A stretch of DNA of 64,000 nucleotides from Mesorhizobium qingshengii (GTDB taxonomy: Bacteria; Pseudomonadota; Alphaproteobacteria; Rhizobiales; Rhizobiaceae), in contig NZ_JAPFQA010000010.1 of NCBI RefSeq assembly GCF_027563465.1, positions 124,001-188,000 on the forward strand, given 5' to 3'. The notes beneath the pieces were generated by a model that made no database searches, was not told where the DNA came from, and worked only from the letters and a program-made list of their open reading frames with translations. Shown here piece after piece: positions 23,009 through 31,395 of the stretch. Position numbers and translations under genes: made by a program. Position 1 is the first letter of the stretch. Every line of letters begins with the position of its first letter.

Positions 23009-24019
23009 TCATTGCGCCGCCTTGACGAAGGACGGGTCGATCATCTGCTCCGGCGTCACATCGGCCTGCAGCAGCTTGGCGTTCTTGGCGGCCGCTTCGA
23101 CATCGGCGAATGTCTTGGTGGTGAAATCGCCGGTGAGCGCCGTCTTGTTTTCGGCGAGAGAGTAGTAGCGCACGCCTTCGAAAGCGGTGTTGAGGTCCTT
23201 GACGTCCGAACCGACGGCCTTGGCGATGATGGCGCGGCCACCGGGCGTGTCGGCATTGTAATCCTTGAGCGCCGCGTCCCAGCTCTTGATCATGGCCAGC
23301 ACCTGGCCGGGCCGCGACTTGATCACCTCGTCGCGCACCACCAGCACGTCGCTGATCAGGCCGGGATCCTCGCCTGCGGTGAACAAAAGCTTGACGTCCT
23401 TGTTCTGCGCCATGGCGACGGTGAGGTACGGTTCGTAGGTGACCGCGACCGGCACGCGGCCGGCGATCAGGGCGCCGCCGGCATCGGCGGCCGGCATCGG
23501 AACCGGCTTCACATCGTCGATCGACATGCCGTTCCTGGCGAGCGCGTATTTGAGCAGGATGTCGCTCGTCGTGCCTTCCTCGAAGGCGACCTCCTTGCCC
23601 TTGAGGTCCTTGATCGAGGTGATGTCCTTGCCGGCGATCATGGCGTCGGCCGTCATGCTGACGTCGAGCAGCAGCACGATCTTCACCGGCAGGCCGGCCG
23701 CGACCATGCCCATCGCCGTGTGGGTGGCGATGTTGGCGGCGTCGAGCTGGCCGCTCGCGAGAGCCGCGTTGATGTCCTTGTCCTCGGCGAAATTGACGAT
23801 CTGAACGTCCGTCAGCCCGTTTGCCTTGAACAGCGCCTTGGCGTCGGCGACATGCCACTGGCCATATCCGAGCCAGGGCTCGATGCCGATCTTGAACGCT
23901 CCGGCTTCGGGCGTGGTGGGAATGGCCGCATCGGCGGCATGGGCTGCCGGGGCGGCGGCGAGCCCGATGGCGGCGGCCATCACGAGCGCGCGAAATTGTC
24001 CTGTTAGGTTACGCATCAT
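23009..24019 (-). CDS. ABC transporter periplasmic binding protein, NMT1/TauA-like
   Basis: About 336 residues. Signal peptide 1 to about 28 (cleavage near AAHA-A), start ATG 24019 with AGGGGA upstream. The mature protein follows the NrtA/SsuA/TauA fold: FKIGIEPWLGYGQWHVA, ASGQLDAANIATHTAMG, LKGKEVAFEEGTTSDILLKYAL, VAVTYEPYLTVAM. Such proteins bind sulfonates, nitrate, taurine or heterocycles. The ligand here is unknown; membership in the GntR regulon (operator at about 24196-24205) links it to the HisD/SDR pathway. A CAGACCG/CGGTCTG inverted repeat (24038-24071) also lies upstream. Confidence 0.88.
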   Translation of the reverse strand: MMRNLTGQFRALVMAAAIGLAAAPAAHAADAAIPTTPEAGAFKIGIEPWLGYGQWHVADAKALFKANGLTDVQIVNFAEDKDINAALASGQLDAANIATHTAMGMVAAGLPVKIVLLLDVSMTADAMIAGKDITSIKDLKGKEVAFEEGTTSDILLKYALARNGMSIDDVKPVPMPAADAGGALIAGRVPVAVTYEPYLTVAMAQNKDVKLLFTAGEDPGLISDVLVVRDEVIKSRPGQVLAMIKSWDAALKDYNADTPGGRAIIAKAVGSDVKDLNTAFEGVRYYSLAENKTALTGDFTTKTFADVEAAAKNAKLLQADVTPEQMIDPSFVKAAQ

Positions 24020-24189
24020 CTTGTTCCCCTTGATGATCAGACCGCTTTTTTTCAACCAAGCATCCGGTCTGGTGAGACTGCGGGTTTCTGCTCTTGCGGC
24101 ACTGTGCCTCGGCGTCATACCTGCCACTTCATGGTGAAGTGCAAGGATATTTCAGCGTCAGCGGGAGCGGATGTCAAGGCTAAAATACA

Positions 24190-24207
24190 TACATGCATAT
24201 ACAAGTT
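24190..24207. promoter_or_regulatory. GntR/HutC-type operator upstream of the transporter operon
   Basis: Contains GCATATACAAG (24195-24205), one base from the GTATATAC core found before the kinase and hisD-like genes. It is about 175 bp upstream of the binding-protein start. A nearby ATACATACATGCAT gives further partial symmetry. Confidence 0.55.
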
Positions 24208-24266
24208 GGATGGACTCGATTCCCGCCTTGATCGGGCCCATCCGCCTGCCTTTCCGCGAGGATCAT

Positions 24267-25553
24267 TCATGCTCTTTCAGGATCGATCCGGTCGAGGAAA
24301 CCGGTCACCCGATCGGCCCCGGCATCGGGCTCGCTGCCGACCATGACCGCGACTGAAAAGGCAATGAGCGAGGAGACCGGCGTGTGGCTGCGCGCGCCGG
24401 CGCGCAGGTTCATGACCAGCGTCGGCGACAGGAAGAGCCCAGAGCGCAGCACCGCGCGCCAATCCGCCGGAAGCATGCCGCGCCGCTTGAGTTCCAGCAG
24501 CAATGGCCGCCACAGGGCTGTCGCCTTGACCTCCAGCAGGTCGCGACGGACCGGGCTCAGGTCCCAGTCCGTGTCGACATGGAGCAGGTTTCCGTCCAGC
24601 CGCGCCCGCGCGCGAAAAGCCTCGGTCGCGGTGGTCGGATCGTAGAGCCAGAACGGATGGGCGAAGATGTTGTGGAACGTCGCCTTGACCTCCGCCAGCA
24701 GTGTCGGGATATGCGACCCGGCAAAGGCGGGGTCGAAGAAGGACAGCTCAGCCCTCCCCGCCTTCGCCGTGTACCAGACATTGGCGTTATGGGCGTCGCC
24801 ATGCGCGACCACGCCGCCGGCATCGGCGAGCCTGTCCGGCCGAAGGCGCACTGCCGCGGCATCGAAAAGCTCGCCGACGCTGTCGACATAGCGCTGGCCG
24901 TTGATGACGAATTTCAGCCGGGAAAACCGATCCCAGTCCAGTTCCACGCCGGGAAAGATGAACGGCTTGCCGACATAGAAATCGGCCAGGCGGCCGCCCG
25001 GCGACGAATGCGTATCGGCATCGACGAGCCGCTCGTGGAAGAGCCGGTGGATCGGCTCCGCCGCCACCTGCGCGACGGTGACCGGATGCAATGTCTCGAG
25101 ATAGACCTCGAGCAGCCTGGCTGACAGGTCGCGCTCGGCAAGAACAGCCTCGCGCCGTTTGCCTGCATCGTCCTGCGCGTCCAGTGCGAACAGCACATCC
25201 GAAAATCTCGGATCCGTGCGGCGGCGATAGACGAGGATCTGCTCGCCGGGCTGGGCGGACATGTGCACGGGTTGGTCGACCGGCAGGCCGGCACGCGACA
25301 GGATTTCGGCCCGGTAATACTCGCCCGTCATCGCCTCTTCCCGTTCCTCCTGATGGAACTTGAAGAAGTAGGCATTGCCGTCATCCTCGAAGAAGCCGTT
25401 CAACGAATTGAGGCTGTATTTGTCGAAGTTGATGCGGACATTGGAGGGGCGCATCTCGAACAGATCGCCCAGCAATGCCGACAGCGCGCGCTGCGCCTCG
25501 GCGACATCGTGTTGCGCGAGAGCCCGGATCCGCGCCGTGCGGCTCGGTGTCAT
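24267..25553 (-). CDS. Aminoglycoside-phosphotransferase-fold small-molecule kinase
   Basis: A 428-residue protein with the APH/choline-kinase fold. The catalytic loop HGDAHNAN (about residues 248-255) and the metal-binding Asp in FFDPAF are intact; an N-terminal segment with YFFKFHQEE supplies the likely ATP-binding Lys. It should phosphorylate a hydroxyl group of a small alcohol, but not necessarily an antibiotic. Start ATG 25553 follows GGAAGGGA. It is a separate unit with its own GTATATAC operator (25612-25619) and lies between the transporter genes and the GntR regulator, so its substrate is probably the imported compound or a metabolite of it (inference). Confidence 0.75.
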   Translation of the reverse strand: MTPSRTARIRALAQHDVAEAQRALSALLGDLFEMRPSNVRINFDKYSLNSLNGFFEDDGNAYFFKFHQEEREEAMTGEYYRAEILSRAGLPVDQPVHMSAQPGEQILVYRRRTDPRFSDVLFALDAQDDAGKRREAVLAERDLSARLLEVYLETLHPVTVAQVAAEPIHRLFHERLVDADTHSSPGGRLADFYVGKPFIFPGVELDWDRFSRLKFVINGQRYVDSVGELFDAAAVRLRPDRLADAGGVVAHGDAHNANVWYTAKAGRAELSFFDPAFAGSHIPTLLAEVKATFHNIFAHPFWLYDPTTATEAFRARARLDGNLLHVDTDWDLSPVRRDLLEVKATALWRPLLLELKRRGMLPADWRAVLRSGLFLSPTLVMNLRAGARSHTPVSSLIAFSVAVMVGSEPDAGADRVTGFLDRIDPERA

Positions 25554-25607
25554 CTGTCGTCCCTTCCGCCCAGGCCGTCCGCCAGGGGTGAACCCATTCT
25601 CATCAGT

Positions 25608-25627
25608 ACCTGTATATACATTTTGGG
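25608..25627. promoter_or_regulatory. GntR/HutC-type operator upstream of the kinase gene
   Basis: TGTATATACA, a perfect 10-bp palindrome at 25611-25620, 58 bp upstream of the kinase start. Its core GTATATAC fits the GTNTANAC pattern reported for HutC-subfamily GntR regulators. Confidence 0.65.
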
Positions 25628-25661
25628 CCAAATCTCCTCGGCTTGCATTCGCGCCATGCCG

Positions 25662-26393
25662 TCAGTTGGTCCCGGAAGGCGAATAGCGGCTGCCGAGCGA
25701 GTAGCGGCTACCGGCATAGGTCAGCTTGCTGATCGTGGCGACCACCGCGCCCGTCCACGTCCGGCGGTGCAGGAGCAGGCAGCAGCTGCCGACATCGATG
25801 CCCAGATGCCGCGCCGTCTCCTTGTCGGCCGGGATGGCGGAGATGATATGCTCGACCTCGGTCACCGGGGTCTTCTGCATCAGGTAGTCATAGGTCGCCG
25901 TCCTGGTGAAGTCCTGCTTGTCATAGTCGGGTATCAGGCTCGGATTGACGAAGCGTTCTTCCAGTTGCACCGGCAGGTCGTTCTCGAAATTGACGACGAC
26001 GGAGTGATAGATCGGGACACGCTTTGCGAACTCGAACGACAGCACGAGCTCCTTTGTCGGCATGATCGTTTCGAGGACGAGGACTTCGGAGCGATGCCTG
26101 TTGCCGCGCTCGACGATCTCCGCCGCGATGTTGTTGATCTCGATCAGCGTCGACTGCGGCCGGGGCGGCGCGATGAACGTCCCCACGCCTTGCAGGCGGA
26201 TCAGGAAGCCCGCCGCCGTCAGTTCCCGCAAGGCCCGGTGAACCGTCATCCGCGACACGCCCAGCGAAGCCACCAACTCATTCTCGGACGGCAGCTTGCG
26301 ATCCTTGCCCCACCGGCCGGTTCCGATGTTGGTCAGGATGTAATCCTTCACCTTCTCGTAAAGAGGGCTGGCCGTATCGGGCAAATCGATCAT
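25662..26393 (-). CDS. GntR-family (HutC/UTRA) transcriptional regulator
   Basis: A 243-residue regulator: N-terminal winged helix-turn-helix (SPLYEKVKDYILTNI, LPSENELVASLGVSRMTVHRALREL, about residues 9-75) and a C-terminal UTRA ligand-binding domain (PIYHSVVVNFENDLPVQLEERFVNP). This is the HutC subfamily, whose members bind small catabolic effectors. It follows the zinc dehydrogenase by 31 bp and so is cotranscribed with the hisD-like gene. Four GTATATAC-like sites precede the units of this locus, making it the obvious local repressor with autoregulation. Confidence 0.88.
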   Translation of the reverse strand: MIDLPDTASPLYEKVKDYILTNIGTGRWGKDRKLPSENELVASLGVSRMTVHRALRELTAAGFLIRLQGVGTFIAPPRPQSTLIEINNIAAEIVERGNRHRSEVLVLETIMPTKELVLSFEFAKRVPIYHSVVVNFENDLPVQLEERFVNPSLIPDYDKQDFTRTATYDYLMQKTPVTEVEHIISAIPADKETARHLGIDVGSCCLLLHRRTWTGAVVATISKLTYAGSRYSLGSRYSPSGTN

Positions 26394-26424
26394 CGCAAAG
26401 TCCTTTCCGGCGGTTTATCGGACG

Positions 26425-27450
26425 TCACCCATGCTCGGCAGGTTGCCGCATGCGGATGATTGTTTTCAAGCCGTCGCTCTGCCCCGCCAGCAGGCGTTCA
26501 TAGGCAGCGGGAACGTCATCCAGGCCGATCTCGCGGTCGATCAGGGCCAGCAGCGGCTCGCTGAGTTCACCCAGCATCCGCACGGCGTCGGGCAGTTCGT
26601 CGGCGAAGGCATGGCATCCCAGCAATGCGATTTCGCGTTCGACCAATGTGTTGGGGTCGATGTCGAGGCGGCCGTGGAAGATGCCGACCATCGCCACCGT
26701 GCCGCCGGAATCGAGAACGCCGAGCAACTGATTGAATGCGGCGATGCTGCCGGTCGCCTCGACGGCCGCCAGCAACGGGGCATTGGCGGTCGCGGCGGCA
26801 ATGGCATCGCGGCTGAGATCGACGATCGTCGCGCCCGTCACCCGCGCCACGCGGGCGCAGCGACCCTGGTTGCGGTCGGCGACGAGCACGGTGCCGGCAA
26901 AGGTTCGGGAGAGCAGCAGCGCGGCAAGACCGCCGATGGGCCCGCAGCCGACGACAAGGACGCAGCCCGCCGTTTTCGGCAGCCGCCGCACCGCGTGCAG
27001 CGCTACCGCAAGCGGCTCGGCCATCGCCGCGACCCGCTCGTCGAGCGCGGCATCGATCACATGCAGCAGGCGCGCGGGCAACAGCGCCTGTTCGGCAAAT
27101 CCGCCGTCGCAGATTTCGCCGACAAAGCCCAGCGAAGTGCAGAGATGTCGCTTGCCGGCACGGCATTGCGCGCAGTCTCCGCACCAGAAACGGGAATCGG
27201 CGACCACCCTGTCGCCGACGGCGACGGTGTCGACACCCTCGCCGATGGCGGTCACCGTGCCGGTCAGTTCATGGCCGGCCGTCGAAGGCGACCGGCTTAT
27301 CCATTGGCCTGTGCGGAAATTGTGCAGGTCCGAACCGCAGATGCCGGCGGCATCGACCCTGAGCTTCACCCAGCCGGCATCCGGAATGCCTGGCGCAGCG
27401 ATATCCTCGACGCGCAGATCGCCGGGTCCATAAAGTCGTGCCGCCTTCAT
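26425..27450 (-). CDS. Zinc-dependent medium-chain alcohol dehydrogenase
   Basis: A 341-residue MDR enzyme of the sorbitol/threonine dehydrogenase type. Catalytic zinc ligands Cys38 (GICGSDLHNF), His60-Glu61 (AGHELTG); structural zinc cysteines 90, 93, 96 and 104 (CGDCAQCRAGKRHLC); Rossmann motif VVGCGPIGGLAALLL. It should oxidise a secondary alcohol with NAD(P)+. It lies 15 bp after the hisD-like gene. In dihydroxypropanesulfonate catabolism a dehydrogenase pair (HpsO, HpsP) accompanies the HisD-like HpsN; this gene and the SDR could play those parts (inference). Confidence 0.86.
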   Translation of the reverse strand: MKAARLYGPGDLRVEDIAAPGIPDAGWVKLRVDAAGICGSDLHNFRTGQWISRSPSTAGHELTGTVTAIGEGVDTVAVGDRVVADSRFWCGDCAQCRAGKRHLCTSLGFVGEICDGGFAEQALLPARLLHVIDAALDERVAAMAEPLAVALHAVRRLPKTAGCVLVVGCGPIGGLAALLLSRTFAGTVLVADRNQGRCARVARVTGATIVDLSRDAIAAATANAPLLAAVEATGSIAAFNQLLGVLDSGGTVAMVGIFHGRLDIDPNTLVEREIALLGCHAFADELPDAVRMLGELSEPLLALIDREIGLDDVPAAYERLLAGQSDGLKTIIRMRQPAEHG

Positions 27451-27465
27451 CGCGATCGTTTCCGC

Positions 27466-28788
27466 TCAGCCGCCGAGATAACGGTCGCGGATCTCCGAGA
27501 CCGCGTTCTCATGCGAGCTGAACCCTTCGTAACGGGCGAGCCTGCGGGCATGCAGCGCCAGTTCCGGATAGGCGGCAGAGGTGACATAGCCGACCGACGA
27601 GCGCTTGACGAAATCCGTCACCGAGAGCGGCCCGTACGTCCGCGCCCAGCGGCTGGTCGGCAGCACCGCATTGGGCCCGAGGACGAAGTTGGCCAGCGTT
27701 ACCGGCGTGTGCGGGCCCATCAGGATTTCGGCCGCCTCGGTGATGTGCCCGAGATGCGCGAACGGCTCCTTCGACAGGATTTCGAGATGTTCGGGCGCAT
27801 AGTCGTTGATGAAGCGGTAGCTGTCTTCCAGCGACGCGGTCAGCACGATGCCGCCGCGCTTTCCGGTCAGCACCGCGCGCGAGAACTCCACCCGCTGTTC
27901 GGTCATCCGCGACCAGTGCTCGGGAAGTGCTGCGAGCGCCGCTTCGGCGACCTTGCGGCTGTGCGTCACAAGATAGGCCGAGGAATCCGGCCCATGCTCG
28001 GCTTCGATCAGGAGGTCGAGCGCGGCAAGGCCGCCGTCGACGCTGTCATCGGCAAAGATGATCGCTTCCGACGGACCGGCCGGAAGGCCCGTGTTGATGA
28101 TCGACGACAGCACGCTCTTGGCCGCCACCACCCACGGGCTGCCGGGGCCGACGATCTTGAGCGCCGGCTTCACCGTCTCGGTGCCGTAGGCGACGGCGGC
28201 GACGGCTTGCGCGCCGCCGCATTTGTAGACTGTCCCCACGCCGGCGAGGCGAGCAGCGACCAGCGTGGCCGCATCCACCGAACCATCCGATGTCGGCGGC
28301 GTCACGATGGCGATCCGTGGCACGCCGGCAATCACCGCCGGAACCGACGTCATCATCGTCACCGACGGAAAGGCGCCCTTGCCGCGCGGCACGTAGAGCG
28401 CGACGGACGCGATCGGCGTGTACCTGTCGCCAGCATAGGCGCCCGGCCGGACTTCCTTGAGCCACATCGTTTCCGGCTTCTGCTCCTCATGGAAGCGACG
28501 GATATTGTCGATGCCGAACTTGATGCTCTCCACGACATCCTTTTCGACCTTGTCGAATGCCGCGTCGAACTCCGCCTCCGACACCTTCAGTTCGCCTTCG
28601 GCCACATTGGCCTTGTCGAGTTCCCGGGCGAAGCGGATCAGGGCGGCGTCGCCCTCGTCCTTGACGGCCTGGATGATCGGACGGACCTTTTCGATGAAGA
28701 CCGTCAGGTCGCCCTCGGCGCGCTTCAGCAAGCCGGCGCGCTGGTCGGCGCCGATGGATGACAAATCGTGGAAGCTGATGTCGGACAT
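27466..28788 (-). CDS. Histidinol dehydrogenase family protein (HpsN-like)
   Basis: A 440-residue HisD paralog. HisD oxidises an alcohol to an acid in two NAD+ steps using Zn and a Glu-His pair. The catalytic pair is present (Glu333-His334 in YAPEHLEI) and two zinc ligands are kept (His265 in EAEHG, His426 in SSHENAV). Set against the E. coli enzyme, Gln259 becomes Glu262, the metal/imidazole ligand Asp360 becomes Asn367, and the substrate-side His367 becomes Ala374. It is therefore unlikely to act on histidinol. Start ATG 28788 (SDISFHDLS). It sits with a zinc dehydrogenase, SDR and sulfonate-type ABC genes, which recalls HpsN, the (R)-dihydroxypropanesulfonate 3-dehydrogenase. Confidence 0.85.
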   Translation of the reverse strand: MSDISFHDLSSIGADQRAGLLKRAEGDLTVFIEKVRPIIQAVKDEGDAALIRFARELDKANVAEGELKVSEAEFDAAFDKVEKDVVESIKFGIDNIRRFHEEQKPETMWLKEVRPGAYAGDRYTPIASVALYVPRGKGAFPSVTMMTSVPAVIAGVPRIAIVTPPTSDGSVDAATLVAARLAGVGTVYKCGGAQAVAAVAYGTETVKPALKIVGPGSPWVVAAKSVLSSIINTGLPAGPSEAIIFADDSVDGGLAALDLLIEAEHGPDSSAYLVTHSRKVAEAALAALPEHWSRMTEQRVEFSRAVLTGKRGGIVLTASLEDSYRFINDYAPEHLEILSKEPFAHLGHITEAAEILMGPHTPVTLANFVLGPNAVLPTSRWARTYGPLSVTDFVKRSSVGYVTSAAYPELALHARRLARYEGFSSHENAVSEIRDRYLGG

Positions 28789-28914
28789 GGCTGCTCCTTC
28801 TCCTGCAACTCTTGGAAAGCAATGTTGGCTGGCGCTGGTCGGCCACGCTTTGGAGGTCGACAGGTCGACCCTGGACAAGGATCACAGCCATCACGAGGCT
28901 TCTCACGGTGAAAA

Positions 28915-28935
28915 GTATATACATGTATGTATAAT
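28915..28935. promoter_or_regulatory. GntR/HutC-type operator upstream of the hisD-like operon
   Basis: GTATATACATGTATGTATAA (28915-28934): an exact GTATATAC core followed by a partly overlapping ATACATGTAT palindrome. It is about 130 bp upstream of the hisD-like start and about 60 bp after the end of the SDR gene, so it can control hisD-like, dehydrogenase and gntR. Confidence 0.65.
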
Positions 28936-28994
28936 GACCGCCAGCGATTTTTCCGTCATCCTTCCAGCCGAAACTGTCCAGGCAAACCGGAGCA

Positions 28995-29768
28995 TCAGAT
29001 AGAAGCGAGAAAGCCGCCGTCGACCGGAATGGACTGGCCGGTGATGTAGGCCGCCGCATCCGAAGCGAGGAACACCGCGATGCCGTGCAGGTCAGCGAGA
29101 TCGCCGAAACGGCGCTGCGGGATCTTGGCGAGCATGGATTGCTGCCATGCCTCGTTGCTGTAGAAGACGTCCGTCATCGCCGTCCTGAAATAGCCCGGGG
29201 CGATGGCGTTGACCCGGATGCCAAGCTCCGCCCACTCCGCCGCCAGCGCCCGGGTCATGCCGAGCAGGCCCGACTTCGACGAGCCATACGGCACCGCCGT
29301 GGGAATGCCGACTTCGGATGTCAGCGAACACAAATTGATGATGGCGCCGGAACGGCCGGCATCCCGCATCTGCCGCGCCGCGGCCTGGGCGCAGAAGAAC
29401 GCCCCCTTGAGGTTCGTGTCGACGATCCTGTCCCACAGCGCCTCGTCGACATCGAGCGAGGGCCGGACCTCTTCCATCCCGGCATTGTTGACGAGGATGT
29501 CGAGACCGCCAAGCAGGCCGGCGGCCTCGGCGGTCGCCGTCCGGCACCGCTCGACATCGGTGACGTCCAGCGCGATGGCGTGCGCCACCCCGCCGGCCGC
29601 GCGGATGGCCGCGGTGGTATCCTCCAGCGAGGCCAGCGTGCGCGCGGTGACCGCGACGTCGGCGCCGGCCGCGCTCAACGCCTCGGCGATGCTGCGCCCG
29701 ATGCCGCGGCTTGCGCCGGTGACAAGCGCCTTCCTGCCGGAGAGATCGAAGAGAGAAGCGTTGCGCAT
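28995..29768 (-). CDS. Short-chain dehydrogenase/reductase
   Basis: A 257-residue classical SDR. Cofactor motif TGASRGIG (17-24), NNAG (LVNNAGMEEV), catalytic Ser in NLCSLTSEVG and YxxxK as YGSSK, and the C-terminal signature AAYITGQSIPVDGGF. It oxidises or reduces a hydroxyl/keto group with NAD(P)(H). It is divergent from the hisC-like gene and shares with it a tandem operator at 29828-29846. Possible HpsO-like partner of the HisD paralog (inference). Confidence 0.88.
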   Translation of the reverse strand: MRNASLFDLSGRKALVTGASRGIGRSIAEALSAAGADVAVTARTLASLEDTTAAIRAAGGVAHAIALDVTDVERCRTATAEAAGLLGGLDILVNNAGMEEVRPSLDVDEALWDRIVDTNLKGAFFCAQAAARQMRDAGRSGAIINLCSLTSEVGIPTAVPYGSSKSGLLGMTRALAAEWAELGIRVNAIAPGYFRTAMTDVFYSNEAWQQSMLAKIPQRRFGDLADLHGIAVFLASDAAAYITGQSIPVDGGFLASI

Positions 29769-29826
29769 GTGATCCTCCTTGCCGGCATCGTCTTCGGGCC
29801 TGGTTTCGAGACTATCAGATCAGGTT

Positions 29827-29848
29827 ACATATACAAGCATATACAAAC
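29827..29848. promoter_or_regulatory. Tandem GntR/HutC-type operator between SDR and hisC-like genes
   Basis: Two direct copies of CATATACAA, at 29828-29836 and 29838-29846, 10 bp apart, in the 214-bp gap between the divergent genes. Each differs by one base from the GTATATAC core of the other sites. One regulator bound here could control both directions. Confidence 0.6.
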
Positions 29849-29982
29849 TATTTCGGCTTCGGTAGTGATGACAATATCCGCCGCATGGACGCGCCTGTCC
29901 CCGGGAAGATGCAGCGAAACCCGGTGCTTGAGAACCCGGCCGATGACGAGAGCCTGTCGGCCAACCGCAGAGGAGCCCGCTT

Positions 29983-31086
29983 GTGTCGAAAGCCTCGAAT
30001 ATAGTCCGAACCGAAGTCACGCGTCTGTCGCCCTACAATTCCGGGCTGACCATTGACGAAGTCATGCTGCGATACGCGCCCTCAAGGATCGCCAAACTGG
30101 GCTCGAACGAAAACCCGTTGGGCCCGAGCCCGTTGCTGGCGACGATGATGCAGGCCGGCTCCGAGATGTTCCGGCTCTATCCGGACCCAGCCGGACGCAA
30201 GCTCCGCCAGGCGATCGGCGAAAGATATGCCGTTGCCGAGGATCAGGTCATCCTGGGCAACGGTTCCGAAGACCTGCTCTCGGTCATCAGCCGCGCCGTG
30301 TTGCGGCCGGGCGACGCCGTCGTCACCCTCTATCCATCGTTTCCGCTGCACGAAGACTACGCGACGTTGATGGGCGCGACCGTCAGGCGCGTTGCCGTCA
30401 ACGGCGATCTCACCATCAATGTCGGCGCGCTGGTAGAGGCGGCGCGCGAACGGCCCCGCATGCTGTTGTTCTCGAACCCGATGAACCCGGTCGGCAGCTG
30501 GCTCTCCGGCGGCGATCTGTCTCGGGTCCTCGATGCGGTGGGCGACGAGACGCTGATCGTCATCGATGAAGCCTATGCCGAATACGCCGAGGGCGACGGC
30601 TATGCGTCGTCCCTGCCCTATCTCGGCAAGCTCGACCGGCCCTGGATCGTGCTGCGGACATTTTCCAAGGCGTTCGGCCTCGCCGGGTTGCGCATCGGCT
30701 TCGGCATCGTCGGCGACCCGGAGCTGCGCGCGCTGCTCGACCGTGTCCGCACGCCTTTCAACGCCAACGGCATGGCGCAGGCCGCCGCGTTGGCGGCCCT
30801 GGCCGATGAGGAGCACCTCGCCAGGGTCGTCGCGCTGGCCAGGGCGCAGAGAGCACGTGTCGAGAATTTCCTCACCAGCAAGGGCCTCGAAGTCGCCCCC
30901 TCCAGAGGCAACTTCCTCTTCTTCAACTGCCGGCAAAATGCTTCGGCATTCGCCGAAAGCCTGCTGCGCGAAGGCGTCATCGTCAAACCGTGGAAGCAGG
31001 AGGGCTTCGACACCTATGTGCGCGTCAGCATCGGCTCGGCCTTTGAGAACGACCACTTCATGGCTGTCCTGTCGGACCTGCTATGA
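29983..31086 (+). CDS. Class I/II aminotransferase, histidinol-phosphate aminotransferase-like
   Basis: A 367-residue fold-type I PLP enzyme of the HisC group. PLP Lys229 lies in RTFSKAFGLAGLRIGF, Asp195 in VIDEAYAE, Asn165 in FSNPMNPVG, and the N-terminal KLGSNENPLG loop is typical. GTG start with AGAGGAG 8 nt upstream. It transcribes away from the SDR gene and shares its operator, so it probably serves the catabolic pathway and not histidine synthesis; no other his genes are near. It could transaminate a keto intermediate (for instance a sulfo-keto acid) or a phosphorylated amino alcohol made by the APH-fold kinase. The true substrate is open. Confidence 0.82.
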   Translation: MSKASNIVRTEVTRLSPYNSGLTIDEVMLRYAPSRIAKLGSNENPLGPSPLLATMMQAGSEMFRLYPDPAGRKLRQAIGERYAVAEDQVILGNGSEDLLSVISRAVLRPGDAVVTLYPSFPLHEDYATLMGATVRRVAVNGDLTINVGALVEAARERPRMLLFSNPMNPVGSWLSGGDLSRVLDAVGDETLIVIDEAYAEYAEGDGYASSLPYLGKLDRPWIVLRTFSKAFGLAGLRIGFGIVGDPELRALLDRVRTPFNANGMAQAAALAALADEEHLARVVALARAQRARVENFLTSKGLEVAPSRGNFLFFNCRQNASAFAESLLREGVIVKPWKQEGFDTYVRVSIGSAFENDHFMAVLSDLL

Positions 31087-31182
31087 GCGCACGCCTGCCG
31101 GCGCCGAGCCGGGCAGCATCAATGCGTATCGCCGCAGGAGCTGCAATACAGCAGAGCGGCGTCAGCCAACGAACCGGGCTTC

Positions 31183-31395
31183 CTAGGCCTTCTTCAGGAA
31201 TTCCGTCCTGAGAACCAGATCCTTGACCTTTTCAGCCCGGCACTCGACCTCGTCCTCGTTGCCCGTGAGGCGGATGTTCTTGATCAGCGTTCCACGTTTC
31301 AGAGTAACGGAAGTGCCCTTGACCTTGAGATCCTTGATGAGCGTGACGGAATCGCCTTCGCTCAGTGGCGTGCCGTTGCTGTCCTTGACCTTCAT
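31183..31395 (-). CDS. PhnA-like small protein (YjdM C-terminal domain)
   Basis: A 70-residue beta-rich protein matching the C-terminal domain of PhnA/YjdM: VKDSNGTPLSEGDSVTLIKDLKVKG, RGTLIKNIRLTGNEDEVECR, LRTEFLKKA. The N-terminal zinc ribbon of the full-length E. coli protein is absent. ATG 31395 with AGGA upstream. Despite the historic name, a role in phosphonate use is unproved and no phn genes are near. It overlaps the upstream small ORF by 4 bp. Confidence 0.8.
   Translation of the reverse strand: MKVKDSNGTPLSEGDSVTLIKDLKVKGTSVTLKRGTLIKNIRLTGNEDEVECRAEKVKDLVLRTEFLKKA

Noticed and set aside
21315-24019. Nitrate ABC transporter (nrtABC) because it lies beside nasTS
   Set aside because: It is followed by its own GntR-type operator and sits in a regulon with HisD-, SDR- and kinase genes; the nas operon already has narK.
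29983-31086. Housekeeping histidine biosynthesis (hisC with hisD at 27466)
   Set aside because: The HisD paralog has lost substrate residues, no other his genes are near, and both genes share operators with catabolic genes.
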